Translations under genes and position numbers: made by a program
The notes under the pieces: generated by a model
Databases searched by the model: none
What the model saw: the letters and a program-made list of their open reading frames with translations, nothing else
Told to the model about the DNA's origin: nothing
Part shown: positions 21,676-31,319 of the stretch, piece after piece
Layout: each line of letters opens with the position of its first letter
How positions within the stretch are numbered: the first letter of the stretch is position 1
Source of the DNA: Periconia sp. R9002
Taxonomy: Eukaryota > Ascomycota > Dothideomycetes > Pleosporales > Periconiaceae
Assembly (NCBI GenBank): GCA_023627715.1
Contig: JAMAHW010000022.1
Location: 124,001-188,000, forward strand
Direction: 5' to 3'
DNA: 64,000 bases

Positions 21676-23608
21676 TCAGGCTTTTTTACCAAGCCTGACC
21701 TCTACATGATTCGTAAAATGTCTACTCGGATCTCGCACGGCTATGGCCGCTAAGATAGCTAGAACACCGAAAGGTATAGATGCCAGCCACGTGATGCGGA
21801 AACTATATGCATAACCATACCGCGCTGCCGCCAAACATCTTGAGAACAGTGTGGCAGACACATCCTCATGGCCTGTGCCTTGGCCTGGCACCCCAACAAG
21901 TGTCAAGCGCACACTCTCGATCAGTTCTTTCACAATGGTGGCTTCATGTACACCTCCAACTGCAGCTGTTTCCGCGATCCGCTTAGGTACTTCGTGTTCA
22001 GCCGTCTGCTCGAAGATAGACGAGAATATGACCGATCCGACGGAACCACCCACAGAACGAAAAGTGCCAATTATTCCGATAGCAACACCAAGATCGCGCT
22101 GCGGGACGTTCAGCGAAGCCGTAGTATAGCAATTCAGTGTGATCCAACCAAACGGAAACATGGCTAAAAATTGCACGGCTATAAGCCAGTTCAGCGTCGT
22201 AGGCGTGATGAGCGCAGCGACCCCAAAGAACAAAGTCTGCATGAAAACGGCGAAGGCGAGTTGGTAATGGACGTGTTTGATATAATGAACCAAAGCTGGG
22301 ATAGCGACGCCACCAATGAGTTGCCCGAAACTGGTTTTCTAGGTTAGCAAAAATTCTCATGATGAGAGGAATTGACATACCCTGAGGCGAGTGAATATAC
22401 CCCAATTTTTATCGGATCCGCGGTAAACAAGTAAAGAATCGTCTGCGCATTCAACGCCGACGCAGCGAAGAACACCATCCCCGCCACAAATACCAACACA
22501 ATCAACGCCGAGAACTGTCGAAATTCTCTAATCAGATACCAGGGAAACAAAGGGTCTGCAGGAACAATCGCATCGTATACAAAGGCCGCCCCAAAGACAA
22601 CAACGCCAAGAACCAACGGTGCAACAGTCCCCGCACTACTCCACGAATACGTTTTCCCACCCGAATTCAAACCATATAGAAAAACGATCAGACCCGCAGT
22701 AAACAGAAAGGCGCCCACAAAATCTAGCTCTTTGAATTGTTGCCATTTAGTCTTGTTGTCCGGTCGCGGGTGTGACGGAGGGAAGTATACAAAATATGTT
22801 CCAATTAGTGAAAACGCACCGTACCCAATACAGATATAGAACATAATGCGCCACGAAGCGTCCGACACAAAAACATTCGCCAAAATGGTAGAAGGGACGG
22901 CCCAGGCAGCGAGGTTGAATTCCGTCCACGCGAGGCCGACGCCGCGGAACTTGTTAGGTAGAATTTCGGTGATACCTGTTGCGGACGCTTATGAGCACAA
23001 ACGTCCCTCAAAAAAATCGAAAAATGGAAAATGTAGGGCAAGTGTTACATGCCTGCGTACGCCACTGAAACAGTCCCAATCGCCATCCCCAACACCACCT
23101 CCCCGGCAATCACCTGCTTCATGCCCTGCGCCGTACACGCCACCACTCCGCCCACAATCGTCAACACTTGCCCGAAAAGAATGACAGGTCGACGTCCGAA
23201 GATATCGCTAAGTCTACCTGCGACGCTGAAGCCAACTGCTGCTGCAGCGCCCCAACCCGATGGGATCCAGAATGAAATGTCGGAGCCGCCGAGACGTTGA
23301 GCGAGTTGCACTAGGATAGGTGTGACGAGGACAAAGCCGAACATGATAGGCCCAGTGAACGAAGTTCCAAGAAAAAGGGCGGAAAGGAGAACAGGTAGCG
23401 TTAGGGGTTTATTTGTGTCTGTGTTATCGGAGGTGACGACGTGAGTGGGGGTGCTGGAAGATTGTGCGACGGTGATATTTTCGTGGTGAGTAGTAGATGG
23501 GGCATGTTCTATATCCTTGGAACTGTTTCCCTCTTTTTCATCCATTTCTGTTTTCCGTCTTAGAGAAGTCAGTGTAGCCTGTAAAGTGTTGAGCTTTGTG
23601 ACCACCAA
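21676..23608 (-). CDS. Major facilitator superfamily efflux pump, TRI12-like DHA family
   Basis: Three exons: 23608-23053, 22975-22381 and 22330-21676 (601 aa from 23608; 580 aa from the inner ATG at 23545). The hydrophilic N terminus is followed by 12-14 transmembrane helices. Motif A, G-R-L-S-D-I-F-G-R-R, follows helix 2, and the drug:H+ antiporter pattern W-I-P-S-G-W-G is visible in helix 1-2. Intron 1 (77 bp) has a GC donor: AG|GCATGT. The nearby GT cannot be used because it breaks frame, while GC...CAACAG gives the family junction A-Y-A-G-I-T-E-I-L-P-N-K-F-R-G. Intron 2 (50 bp) ends at the second of two AGs. The likely role is export of a toxin, siderophore or xenobiotic; the substrate is unknown. 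A TATATAA sits 50-60 bp upstream of ATG 23608. Confidence 0.9.
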
Positions 23609-23660
23609 GGTATTTCAATATGAAAGTGGACGCGGCAACACAAAATCAGCAGTCCCCCAT

Positions 23661-23670
23661 TTATATAAGC
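23661..23670 (-). promoter_or_regulatory. TATA box of the MFS transporter gene
   Basis: On the minus strand this reads GCTTATATAA, a good TATA element, 53 bp upstream of ATG 23608 and 116 bp upstream of ATG 23545. This distance slightly favours the inner ATG but does not decide it. Confidence 0.5.
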
Positions 23671-24551
23671 ATTTTTCTCCTTTCCGTCTGTAGTAATCCA
23701 CAAGCTTCCTCGTGCGGGGCTAAATGTCACTAAGCAATTGTAAAGATTAAGCGGATATCAACAGGGATGTTATGCGGTGTGGGGAAATGTGGGGTTGCCG
23801 AGAGTGTTTATCACTTACATTGTATGGTAGAAGATTTAAGGCAAGAAATCGCGACAAATTATAGGATGTAAAAGCGAGCTGAGTGTGAGGTGGTACGCTG
23901 TGCTCGGCTGTTGCCTTGTCCACTTTGTTGTTTCCAGTAAGGTGAAGAAGATAAACGAGCATTGTCTGGTACGTGTAAGGTAATGACATAACGATCTTCC
24001 AGGTGCGACCCTTTTCCAGTCTGAGTCCTGCATACTATCTTGTTGTGGTAGTCATTGTTGGAGGATGATAATTGGTAATGTCACACCACTATGAAGTAAC
24101 AGCAAAGGAGGAATCAGTTATGCTTCAATGTATTAGAAAGAGTTATACAAAATACAGAGTGCCCTCACATCGACAGAGGAGAAAGACATAACAGAAAAGC
24201 ATACATTGAGAGAGAAAGAGTAATACAGAAATGCAATGTAGCATTGGGTATAAAAACCCCGGGTATCAACTCGAAAAAGCAATCAACGCCTGGAAATGCT
24301 GACATCAACCGCGCCAAGAAATACAAAGTCAACTCCTCCCATGATTTATGCACATCCAGTTCCGATCTCACCCCCCGTTTGACATCATTTGAACGATTAT
24401 CTGTTCGTTTCTTTCCTCAATCACCAGCTGATCTCAACCGTAGGAGGCCCTAAACGGGCTTCTACCACAGGAGTTCTCTGGCAAGTGTACTTGAAATGAA
24501 CAGATAACTTGACAACATTGACGGGGAGGAAAGGGATTCCGGGCGAGTATT
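23671..24551. other. Intergenic region upstream of the MFS gene, no gene seen
   Basis: About 880 bp shared by the MFS promoter and the 3' end of the tail-anchored protein gene. Only short frames; no repeat or RNA signal seen. Confidence 0.5.
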
Positions 24552-26354
24552 CTAGCGTCGGCGTCGGAAGAATGCTGCGGCACCAATGGCAATGGCCGTA
24601 GCCGCCACACCAATCTTGATGGTAGTCGAGGTCGAGGGAAAGGAAAGCGAAGGTGGCATCCATTTGCCATTTGTCTTGGTAGAGTGAGCTGCCTCGCAAG
24701 GGATGGAAGCATCATCTATTGTGATAATGTTTGCCTCTGGCTTGTTTGTTGAAGAGATGGCTTGTTCTCGAGCCTCGATACGGTCTAGTTCCTCGAAAGG
24801 AGCCAGGATTTCATCGATCGTCACATCTTCTCCCTTCCGTTGGACACTGTCACTCGCGCTAAGTAATAGGTCGAGGGTCTCCCTCGGGATTGGAATGGGC
24901 TCAAGAAACTCCGAATTAGCGTCGTTATTGCCATTGTTGACGACTCGATCATCCAAGGATCCGGATACAGTTTCAGCGGTATCGTCCTTTTGGATGGCTG
25001 CTCTAAATTCTTCAACTTCTGTCTTGCTGGAAGCTTGCGAATCAGTGGCAGTGGACTTGGACGAGGAGTCTTCTTCCTCGACAAGTGATGGGTATAGTAA
25101 AGATAAACCTGGGATGGGCTCATCCATGAAACCAGGGTGGTCCGTCGCAAGGTTCAGAGCGGGCATAAGTTCTGTGGGAGTCGAAAGAATAGCGTCGACA
25201 TCCGAGCTGTCTGAAAGTTCATTGTCCTCTCCATACTCAGAGCGCGTTGCTCGGACAGGATCCTCGCCATACAAATTATCCTCATCGATGAAGTCGTCTG
25301 CAGCATATTTTGCTGCAATGTCATCCTCCATACCCACGGCAGGCACTATATAATTGGCTGTCGGGATAGCTGAAGTAACTGCCGCTTTTTCAGTATTATA
25401 GGGTGATGTGGGCATTGGACTGTCTGCATAAAAGTCCTCGTTGTCCGTCACATCGTCGGCAGCATCGTTGAAAACTGGCATCTCAGTGCCTGGAATGACC
25501 TTCGCCCCGTCAAGCTCGTTGCCATGGTCTAAGACGATTGTGGTACTCTCGTATTTGGCGACTTCAATGAGCCTCAGAAAGCAACGAGCGTACACTTCAG
25601 TGTCCTTAGCATCGAGGCGGCCGTGCTTATAGACCTTGGCCTTTTTGAAATTAGAAGCGTAATTGAAGCGCTGCTGAACCCCGGGCTCATTCAGCTCGGG
25701 GTAGGCTGGGATAGCCTGACCAGCCCTCCAATCTGCCCAGAGCACATTTCGCATTGGTAGGGATTTGATCTCTACATTTTGGGGCCAATCTGAAGGCTCT
25801 GATGAGAGGTATGAAGATCTGTCGCCGGGAAGATCGAAGAAAGCCGGTATCATTTTGTGACGATTGTTGTCGTCGGAGTTCCCGTTGTCAATACTGTCGT
25901 CGTCGACGTGTTGGCACACGTTGTTGACAGGGTCTTCAACTTGGCCTGACAACACTTCACATCCATTCGTGTTTTCACCGTAAGATGCCGGTGTCGCTTG
26001 TTCATATTCTTCGTGACAAGCATGCTCTGTTGGTATGTCGGAAGAATCGCTAGCCTCGTCCGATGAATTCCAATCGCCCATGCCCGCGTAAGAAGGATAC
26101 GAAGACAGCATCTCCTCACGCATATTCTCTGCCCTTTCGCGGGGACATTCAGATTCTATTTGCGGGGACTCGTCGGTATGGAATTCGGCCTGCTCCTTCG
26201 AGTCTTGTTGCGGGTCTGGCTGTTCAACAGTTGTGCCGACCTCTAGTTTTCTCCCTACGGAGGCTTTCCACTCGGCAAGGTCCCACTCGTCTTCATCGTC
26301 ATCGGCCCAACTGCCATGAACGCGGCGTGGGGAAGAATCCGGTAGGCTCGTCAT
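24552..26354 (-). CDS. Acidic tail-anchored membrane protein of unknown function (600 aa)
   Basis: One uninterrupted frame from ATG 26354. The protein is strongly acidic, full of Asp/Glu/Ser stretches (for example D-D-D-E-D-E-W-D near residue 20) and probably mostly disordered. A short more ordered block near residues 220-290 holds F-N-Y-A-S-N-F-K-K-A-K and C-F-L-R-L-I-E. The last about 24 residues form a single hydrophobic helix (I-K-I-G-V-A-A-T-A-I-A-I-G-A-A-A-F-F) followed by four Arg at the very end. This is the classic design of a tail-anchored protein facing the cytosol; the short Ala/Gly-rich helix with a basic tail suggests the mitochondrial or peroxisomal outer membrane. No named family recognised. 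Confidence 0.75.
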   Translation of the reverse strand: MTSLPDSSPRRVHGSWADDDEDEWDLAEWKASVGRKLEVGTTVEQPDPQQDSKEQAEFHTDESPQIESECPRERAENMREEMLSSYPSYAGMGDWNSSDEASDSSDIPTEHACHEEYEQATPASYGENTNGCEVLSGQVEDPVNNVCQHVDDDSIDNGNSDDNNRHKMIPAFFDLPGDRSSYLSSEPSDWPQNVEIKSLPMRNVLWADWRAGQAIPAYPELNEPGVQQRFNYASNFKKAKVYKHGRLDAKDTEVYARCFLRLIEVAKYESTTIVLDHGNELDGAKVIPGTEMPVFNDAADDVTDNEDFYADSPMPTSPYNTEKAAVTSAIPTANYIVPAVGMEDDIAAKYAADDFIDEDNLYGEDPVRATRSEYGEDNELSDSSDVDAILSTPTELMPALNLATDHPGFMDEPIPGLSLLYPSLVEEEDSSSKSTATDSQASSKTEVEEFRAAIQKDDTAETVSGSLDDRVVNNGNNDANSEFLEPIPIPRETLDLLLSASDSVQRKGEDVTIDEILAPFEELDRIEAREQAISSTNKPEANIITIDDASIPCEAAHSTKTNGKWMPPSLSFPSTSTTIKIGVAATAIAIGAAAFFRRRR

Positions 26355-27802
26355 TGTTCTGCAATGCGTGTAAAGGGGAGTCGAGAAAGTTAAAGAAGGG
26401 GAAGGTGTAGTCTATAACACTAGTAAGGATGGGGTACATTAATGGAAAACAATGTTCGGGAAAACGTACAATGTATGCTGTGATTGAGGATGTTTTGAAT
26501 CTTTGAGGGCAAGGTTGTGAGGGCAAGGTTGTGGGAGCCAGGTTGTGGGAGCCAGGTTGTACACAAAATAATGGTTGCGTGCCGGAGCGTGGTCGGCTTT
26601 ATAGGCGGCTACTGTCTGTGCGGGGGGTGCAAACGAAAGTAGCTACTGCTCTCGTTGTTGTGACGATCCTGGGTAGAAGCAAGACATTTCCTCATTCACT
26701 TAGTGGGCGGAATTGCGTTTACTGAACCGTTCTACTCCACAGTCATTGGCGGGAATCGCGGAAGAGGGGGTTGAACGCCCCACACTATGGGTGCAGAGGA
26801 AAGAAAGGAGGCTGTATATACTGGGGGAAAGATAGTTTTATAGGCTCTATGTTTGTGCAAGTATTACAATCCTCGTGGATGGCCGGTTTGCCCTGTTTTA
26901 CAAAGACCCGCACCAGTATGGCGGGCGTACCTTGTGATGGACCGACGAAGTACATGTATAACTTGAAGAGATGGCAGAGCCTATCATTTTTGGATTCATG
27001 TTACCAGACACGTCAATCATAAGTTAGCCTCATCGCAGCGTTTATTGAATGGGCAAGCAAGCACGCTAGATGCCGGCCGAATGTGTCAATGTAATCGGAG
27101 ATAGCCATCAGCACCCCTAGAAGTCACACAAATAATAATTTTGTTAGTTGATGGGACAGTTTATTGAATCTAGCAAGTTGAGTCTGAGCGAAAACAAAAC
27201 GGTAGTATAGAAAATCATTCTCGCCGTGATGAAAATTGTAGAGACCGCGACAGTGACCCTGCGCAAGCCGAATCAGCCTCAAAACCATATTTACTATGCA
27301 TTTTGATGATTTTGAAATACGTCTGATGAAGAATTAAAGCTCTATTGAAGCGACCAAGGTGCCTATTTCTTTTTCGGGAACTATGTGCAGTCACAATGTA
27401 TCAAAGCCGCGCTGACAACCTCATCAGAAGCGGTCGCTTAGCAACAAACACTTCCTCTGAAGTCGGAGAAAAACATGATATCGACACTAAATTTCGTTTG
27501 GCAGAACTCGGTGATTCATGTCCAATTTCTCTAAAATCGCGTTTGTTCACTGAACGCGGTACACGTCATAATGCCGGCTATTTGCTATCCAGGTATAAAA
27601 GGACGCCATGGCTCTCATCTTCACTCTCATCTTCACCACGCCGGCCGACACAATACCTTCGTTCACTCATCAACCTCTGCTTGTACCACCGTTGCCAGTC
27701 ACGTGCACTGCCTGTCCCACCACGCAGCCAGTCAGCTTGGGAATAGAGCAACCAGCCACTATCAATTGAGCACAATAGCAAGTGGGTTGGCGCGCCGGCG
27801 CC
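26355..27802. other. Intergenic region, divergent promoters, no gene seen
   Basis: About 1.45 kb between divergent genes. A short direct repeat (GAGGGCAAGGTTGTG and GGGAGCCAGGTTGTG, each twice) lies at about 26506-26562, upstream of the minus-strand tail-anchored gene. The frames here are short and overlapping. Probably promoter DNA for both neighbours. Confidence 0.5.
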
Positions 27803-28891
27803 ATGATACTTTATTATCTTCCACTCGTCCTCCTCCTCGCCTTGATGTCACTTCTACTACTCCCAAACTTTATTCTCAATCTGCTACGTAGAACCGTCAA
27901 AGCTACGATCTTCTACAAAGTCAATCCATTCCCCGTCGCGGAATCTTGCAACGGCGCTCAGTCAACAGCACAATCAAACGCTCCACGAACTTCCCAAGCG
28001 ATTGCGCACCCTACCTTACCACCGCCCACGACACCGACTACCCCCTCCAACACACCTGATATTCATAACAGCAATCCCTCAAAAATGGCTGTCTCCACGA
28101 CTTTGATCTGTCCTTTCTGCGACACCGACCTCAGCAACGAGTGCAACCAAGACCTCCGCGTGCACATCCGGCACTGTCTCGTCAAGCACAAGATCCACAC
28201 GTGCCCGAGCCCTGGATGCTGCAAGAACCTCACGGCTCTATCGTGCCGCAACCTGGAGATGTTCACCACGCACCTACGCCGCTGCACCCTCATCTACAAG
28301 ACGGCCGCTTTCACCCCACCCAAGCCAAAGACCCCCAAGAAATTCACCCTCTTTCTCTCTACCTCCAAGTCCGTCCCTTCCATCACCGTCACGAAGCCCC
28401 CAGAGTCCCCCCGCACGGCCTACCTCATCCCTAGGAGTGCACGTCGCGACCCGGACTCCGTCTTCAACACTGAGAAGCTCTACCCTCCTCCGACCACCTC
28501 CAAGAACCGCCTGGACATCTACGCCCAAGGCAAAGCTCAGTACCCCTGGTTCGCACACTCGGTCGTCGTCAAAGAGCACCACGAGGACCGCAAGCGCTAC
28601 ATGCGTTCCCAGGAGAGGAAGAAGAACGAGCCCCCAAAGGAGCGTATGCGCCGCGAGTTCTACGCGCAGCTCAAACTGACCAACAAGAACAAGAAGTTCA
28701 AGGGTCGTCCGAAGCGCAAGCAGGACAATTGCGAGGCGGAGGCCGACGCCAAGCGGGTCAAGCATGAAGATATGGACACCAAGGCCAACCACAAGATGAT
28801 CCTGCAGCAGATCGCGCAGCTGCACTTGGAGCTGCTCGGGGAGAACGAGGGCGAGGCTGCCTTGAAGTGGTTGGCTGCGAGGCAGCAGTGA
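27803..28891 (+). CDS. Zinc-finger-like basic nuclear protein (start uncertain: 28085 or 27803)
   Basis: The frame ends at 28891. From ATG 28085 it gives a 268-residue protein starting M-A-V-S-T-T. Two Cys/His clusters follow at once: C-P-F-C ... H-I-R-H-C and C-P-S-P-G-C ... H-L-R-R-C, which resemble degenerate C2HC fingers. The C-terminal half is Lys/Arg-rich, with K-R-K and K-R-V-K clusters that look like nuclear localisation signals, and ends in a short amphipathic helix. ATG 27803 in the same frame would add 94 residues beginning with a strong hydrophobic helix and a Pro/Thr-rich linker, which fits a nuclear protein badly. GC content and codon bias rise sharply near 28085, supporting the shorter form. 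Function unknown; a DNA- or RNA-binding role is a guess. Confidence 0.7.
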   Translation: MILYYLPLVLLLALMSLLLLPNFILNLLRRTVKATIFYKVNPFPVAESCNGAQSTAQSNAPRTSQAIAHPTLPPPTTPTTPSNTPDIHNSNPSKMAVSTTLICPFCDTDLSNECNQDLRVHIRHCLVKHKIHTCPSPGCCKNLTALSCRNLEMFTTHLRRCTLIYKTAAFTPPKPKTPKKFTLFLSTSKSVPSITVTKPPESPRTAYLIPRSARRDPDSVFNTEKLYPPPTTSKNRLDIYAQGKAQYPWFAHSVVVKEHHEDRKRYMRSQERKKNEPPKERMRREFYAQLKLTNKNKKFKGRPKRKQDNCEAEADAKRVKHEDMDTKANHKMILQQIAQLHLELLGENEGEAALKWLAARQQ

Positions 28892-29791
28892 GACTTGCGC
28901 GGCGGAACACATCCCTTTTGTATTCCTGCCCCCCTATCCATTCAATCATCCTTTCATCCTTCCTGTCGTCATAGAATTTGTTCATATACATCATTCGGGG
29001 AACTGTACGTAGCATGATCTTTATATACCGAGCTGAGATGGGTATGGGTCATGAAAACCCACCTGGGGATTGATTTTCAAAAGGGGAAATGCATGCAGCG
29101 GAGTTTGTGATTCAGAGACATGTAAATAGATGAAAAAGGTACGGAATTTTTTTTTTTTGGAAAAGAATTAATTGATGAATTGAATGGACCTTGAGTGATT
29201 GTCGTTGTCATTGTGATTGCTTGATGGATCTGTGTATTGGAGTCATGTGGTACTTCTGTGGTTTTCCTTTCACGTATGAGGTTTGCGTGCGGACTTTATA
29301 TCCAACTTCTTTAGTCTTTGCTCCCATGTGCCCTTCCCCAGTCCCGTTCCAGTTCTCTGCGCGTGATTGTGTGAGGTGCGTTATACTCCAGGTCCTGTGG
29401 CCGCGTCACACGCACACCTTTCGTTGCTATCATTTCAAGTGATGTCACATCTAGGAAGGCAGGGACTGCTTCACAGTGAAGGCGTTACAGGGCTTACAGG
29501 AAAGCTCGTACATGTATCTGCACTATTGCGACGGCATGGGGCGGATGGCATGGTGATGCTTGGTTGATGCGGTTGTTATTTATATCTACGGGATGGTCTA
29601 TGTATAAATGTTTTTCTGTCTAGGTAGGGATAGCTTTGGTACTGCGGTACTATCTATTTATCCAATACTCATACTCGTGTATGAATGCAATGGCGTATAC
29701 GGGGACTCGAAGAATCAGTGCTGCGGCTTCTTTGTACAAGGGTTAGCCAGCACGCTAGTTCAATAGATGGGTATGCTATATTCCTTTTGCT
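28892..29791. other. Intergenic region, convergent 3' ends, no gene seen
   Basis: 900 bp between convergent genes. It includes a 10-base T run near 29150 and otherwise only short frames. Nothing else supported. Confidence 0.5.
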
Positions 29792-30769
29792 TTACTGCGT
29801 GGTTTTCCTGTGCATGACGGTTGCCGCGGCCTAGTGATTTCCAAGTTAGTCAAGACATCCTTCCGCACCTTCGTTGGGAAAGGGTAGCGACTCACCTGAT
29901 GGTTCGGGAAAATCAAGGTATCGGCCAGAACCACATTCTCCCTCCTACCCGCTGCGAAAACAACAACCTCTGCGATATCATCGGGCGTCAACGGCTCAAC
30001 GCCTTCATACACCTTCTTCGCCTTTTCCTTGTCACCATAGAACCTCACAACGCTAAACTCGGTCTCCACCTGTCCCGGGTCGATTTCGATGATGCGTATG
30101 CGTGACGCGATGAGTTCCTTGCGAAGGGAGTCTGTGAAGGAGCGCACGGCGGCTTTGGTCGCGCAGTAGATGCTGCCGCCTTGGTAGGGCTCGCGACCAG
30201 CGATGGATCCGATGTTGATGATGTCGCCGCGGCCGCCGTCCGGGCGGGCTTTGAAGATAGGGAGGATGGCTTGCGTCATGTTGATTAGACCGGCTACGTT
30301 GGTCGCGAACATTATGTTGATGTCCTCGGCCTCGATGTTGGGGGCTTGAGCTACGCCTTTCACGAGGCCTCTGTGCGGTGTCAGGGTAGCAGTTCCAGTC
30401 ATATTCAGCCGACATAATCATTGGGCAGACGGATTCATGGGGGGAGCAAAAAAGTAGGACAACTCACGCATTGTTAACCAAAACATCCACCTCCTTGAAC
30501 TCCTCAGGCAAGTTTTCCACGAGCGCAGCAACCTCCTCAGGCTTGCTCACATCGAGCTTAACCGGGTGCACCTTCACGCCCTTAGCAAATCCGCTGATTT
30601 CCTGCGCAATCTCCTTGAGCGTATCGATCCTTCGCGCCGTGAGAATCAGCTTCAAGTCGTCGGGCTGCGTCCTGGCGAACTCGAGCGCAATGGATTTCCC
30701 GATTCCAGCGCTAGCGCCGGTGATGAGAACGGTTTTGCCCTTTAATCGCGAGGCCATGGCGGACGACAT
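29792..30769 (-). CDS. Short-chain dehydrogenase, NADP-dependent 3-hydroxy acid dehydrogenase (YMR226C-like)
   Basis: Three exons: 30769-30468, 30370-29896 and 29830-29792 (271 aa; yeast Ymr226c is 267). The family oxidises L-serine, L-allo-threonine and related 3-hydroxy acids with NADP+. The Rossmann motif T-G-A-S-A-G-I-G is at 17-24, N-N-A-G at 99-102 (spanning intron 1), catalytic Ser156, and Y-C-A-T-K (Tyr169, Lys173). Intron 1 (97 bp, phase 2) and intron 2 (65 bp, phase 0) are canonical, and the last exon gives a typical N-H-Q-A-A-A-T-V-M-H-R-K end. The frame is open upstream to an ATG at 30928, which would add 53 residues with no acidic residue and several Arg, resembling a mitochondrial presequence. 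Confidence 0.93.
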
Positions 30770-31319
30770 TCTTGCTCGCTGTGAATTGTTGTTGGAGGGG
30801 TGGTGGTGGAGTGGACAATGGCGTGATAGGAGGAGGTGGGGGCGGGGGTTGGAGCTGGTGAGGGGATGGTGGAGGAAGGCGACAGAGGTGCGAAGGAGGC
30901 GAGTTGTCGTGTGTGAGTGGAGATGCATGTAGGAGGAAATGAGTCAATTGGAGGATGGCCTAACTAGGTATGACTTCTATTCGCTTGCCCTCGACTACAT
31001 GTCGTTAGATATGTATGTAGCAGTATAGCTTCGTAGATTGCGATGCTGGCATGGATAGAGTGGGGGCATGCCATGCGAGTCAGCTTGATTTACAGACGAG
31101 GTGATGCCGCGAGTCAGCGAAACCACTACTTTGTGCTGTACATACCTTCGCAGTCCACCAGCACAAGATCATACAGCTGCCACAGTCAAAGAAGCATATT
31201 AAATATTAAATATAGCGATTATATATTGCTTTTCCATGGCTACTGATGAGCAGCTATATTGTACATGTACGAACTTCAAACGAGAATCTCCAGATCCTTC
31301 GTTCCGCTACGCGTCCACA
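30770..31319. other. Intergenic region, no separate gene seen
   Basis: 550 bp upstream of the dehydrogenase. 30780-30910 is G-rich on the plus strand (C-rich in the transcript), in frame with the possible N-terminal extension. 31190-31240 is AT-rich. Confidence 0.5.

Noticed and set aside
24703..25353. 216-codon plus-strand frame
   Set aside because: Antisense to the acidic Ser-rich tail-anchored protein gene; the low-complexity sequence leaves the other strand open.
28274..28912. 212-codon minus-strand frame
   Set aside because: Antisense shadow of the GC-rich zinc-finger-like gene.
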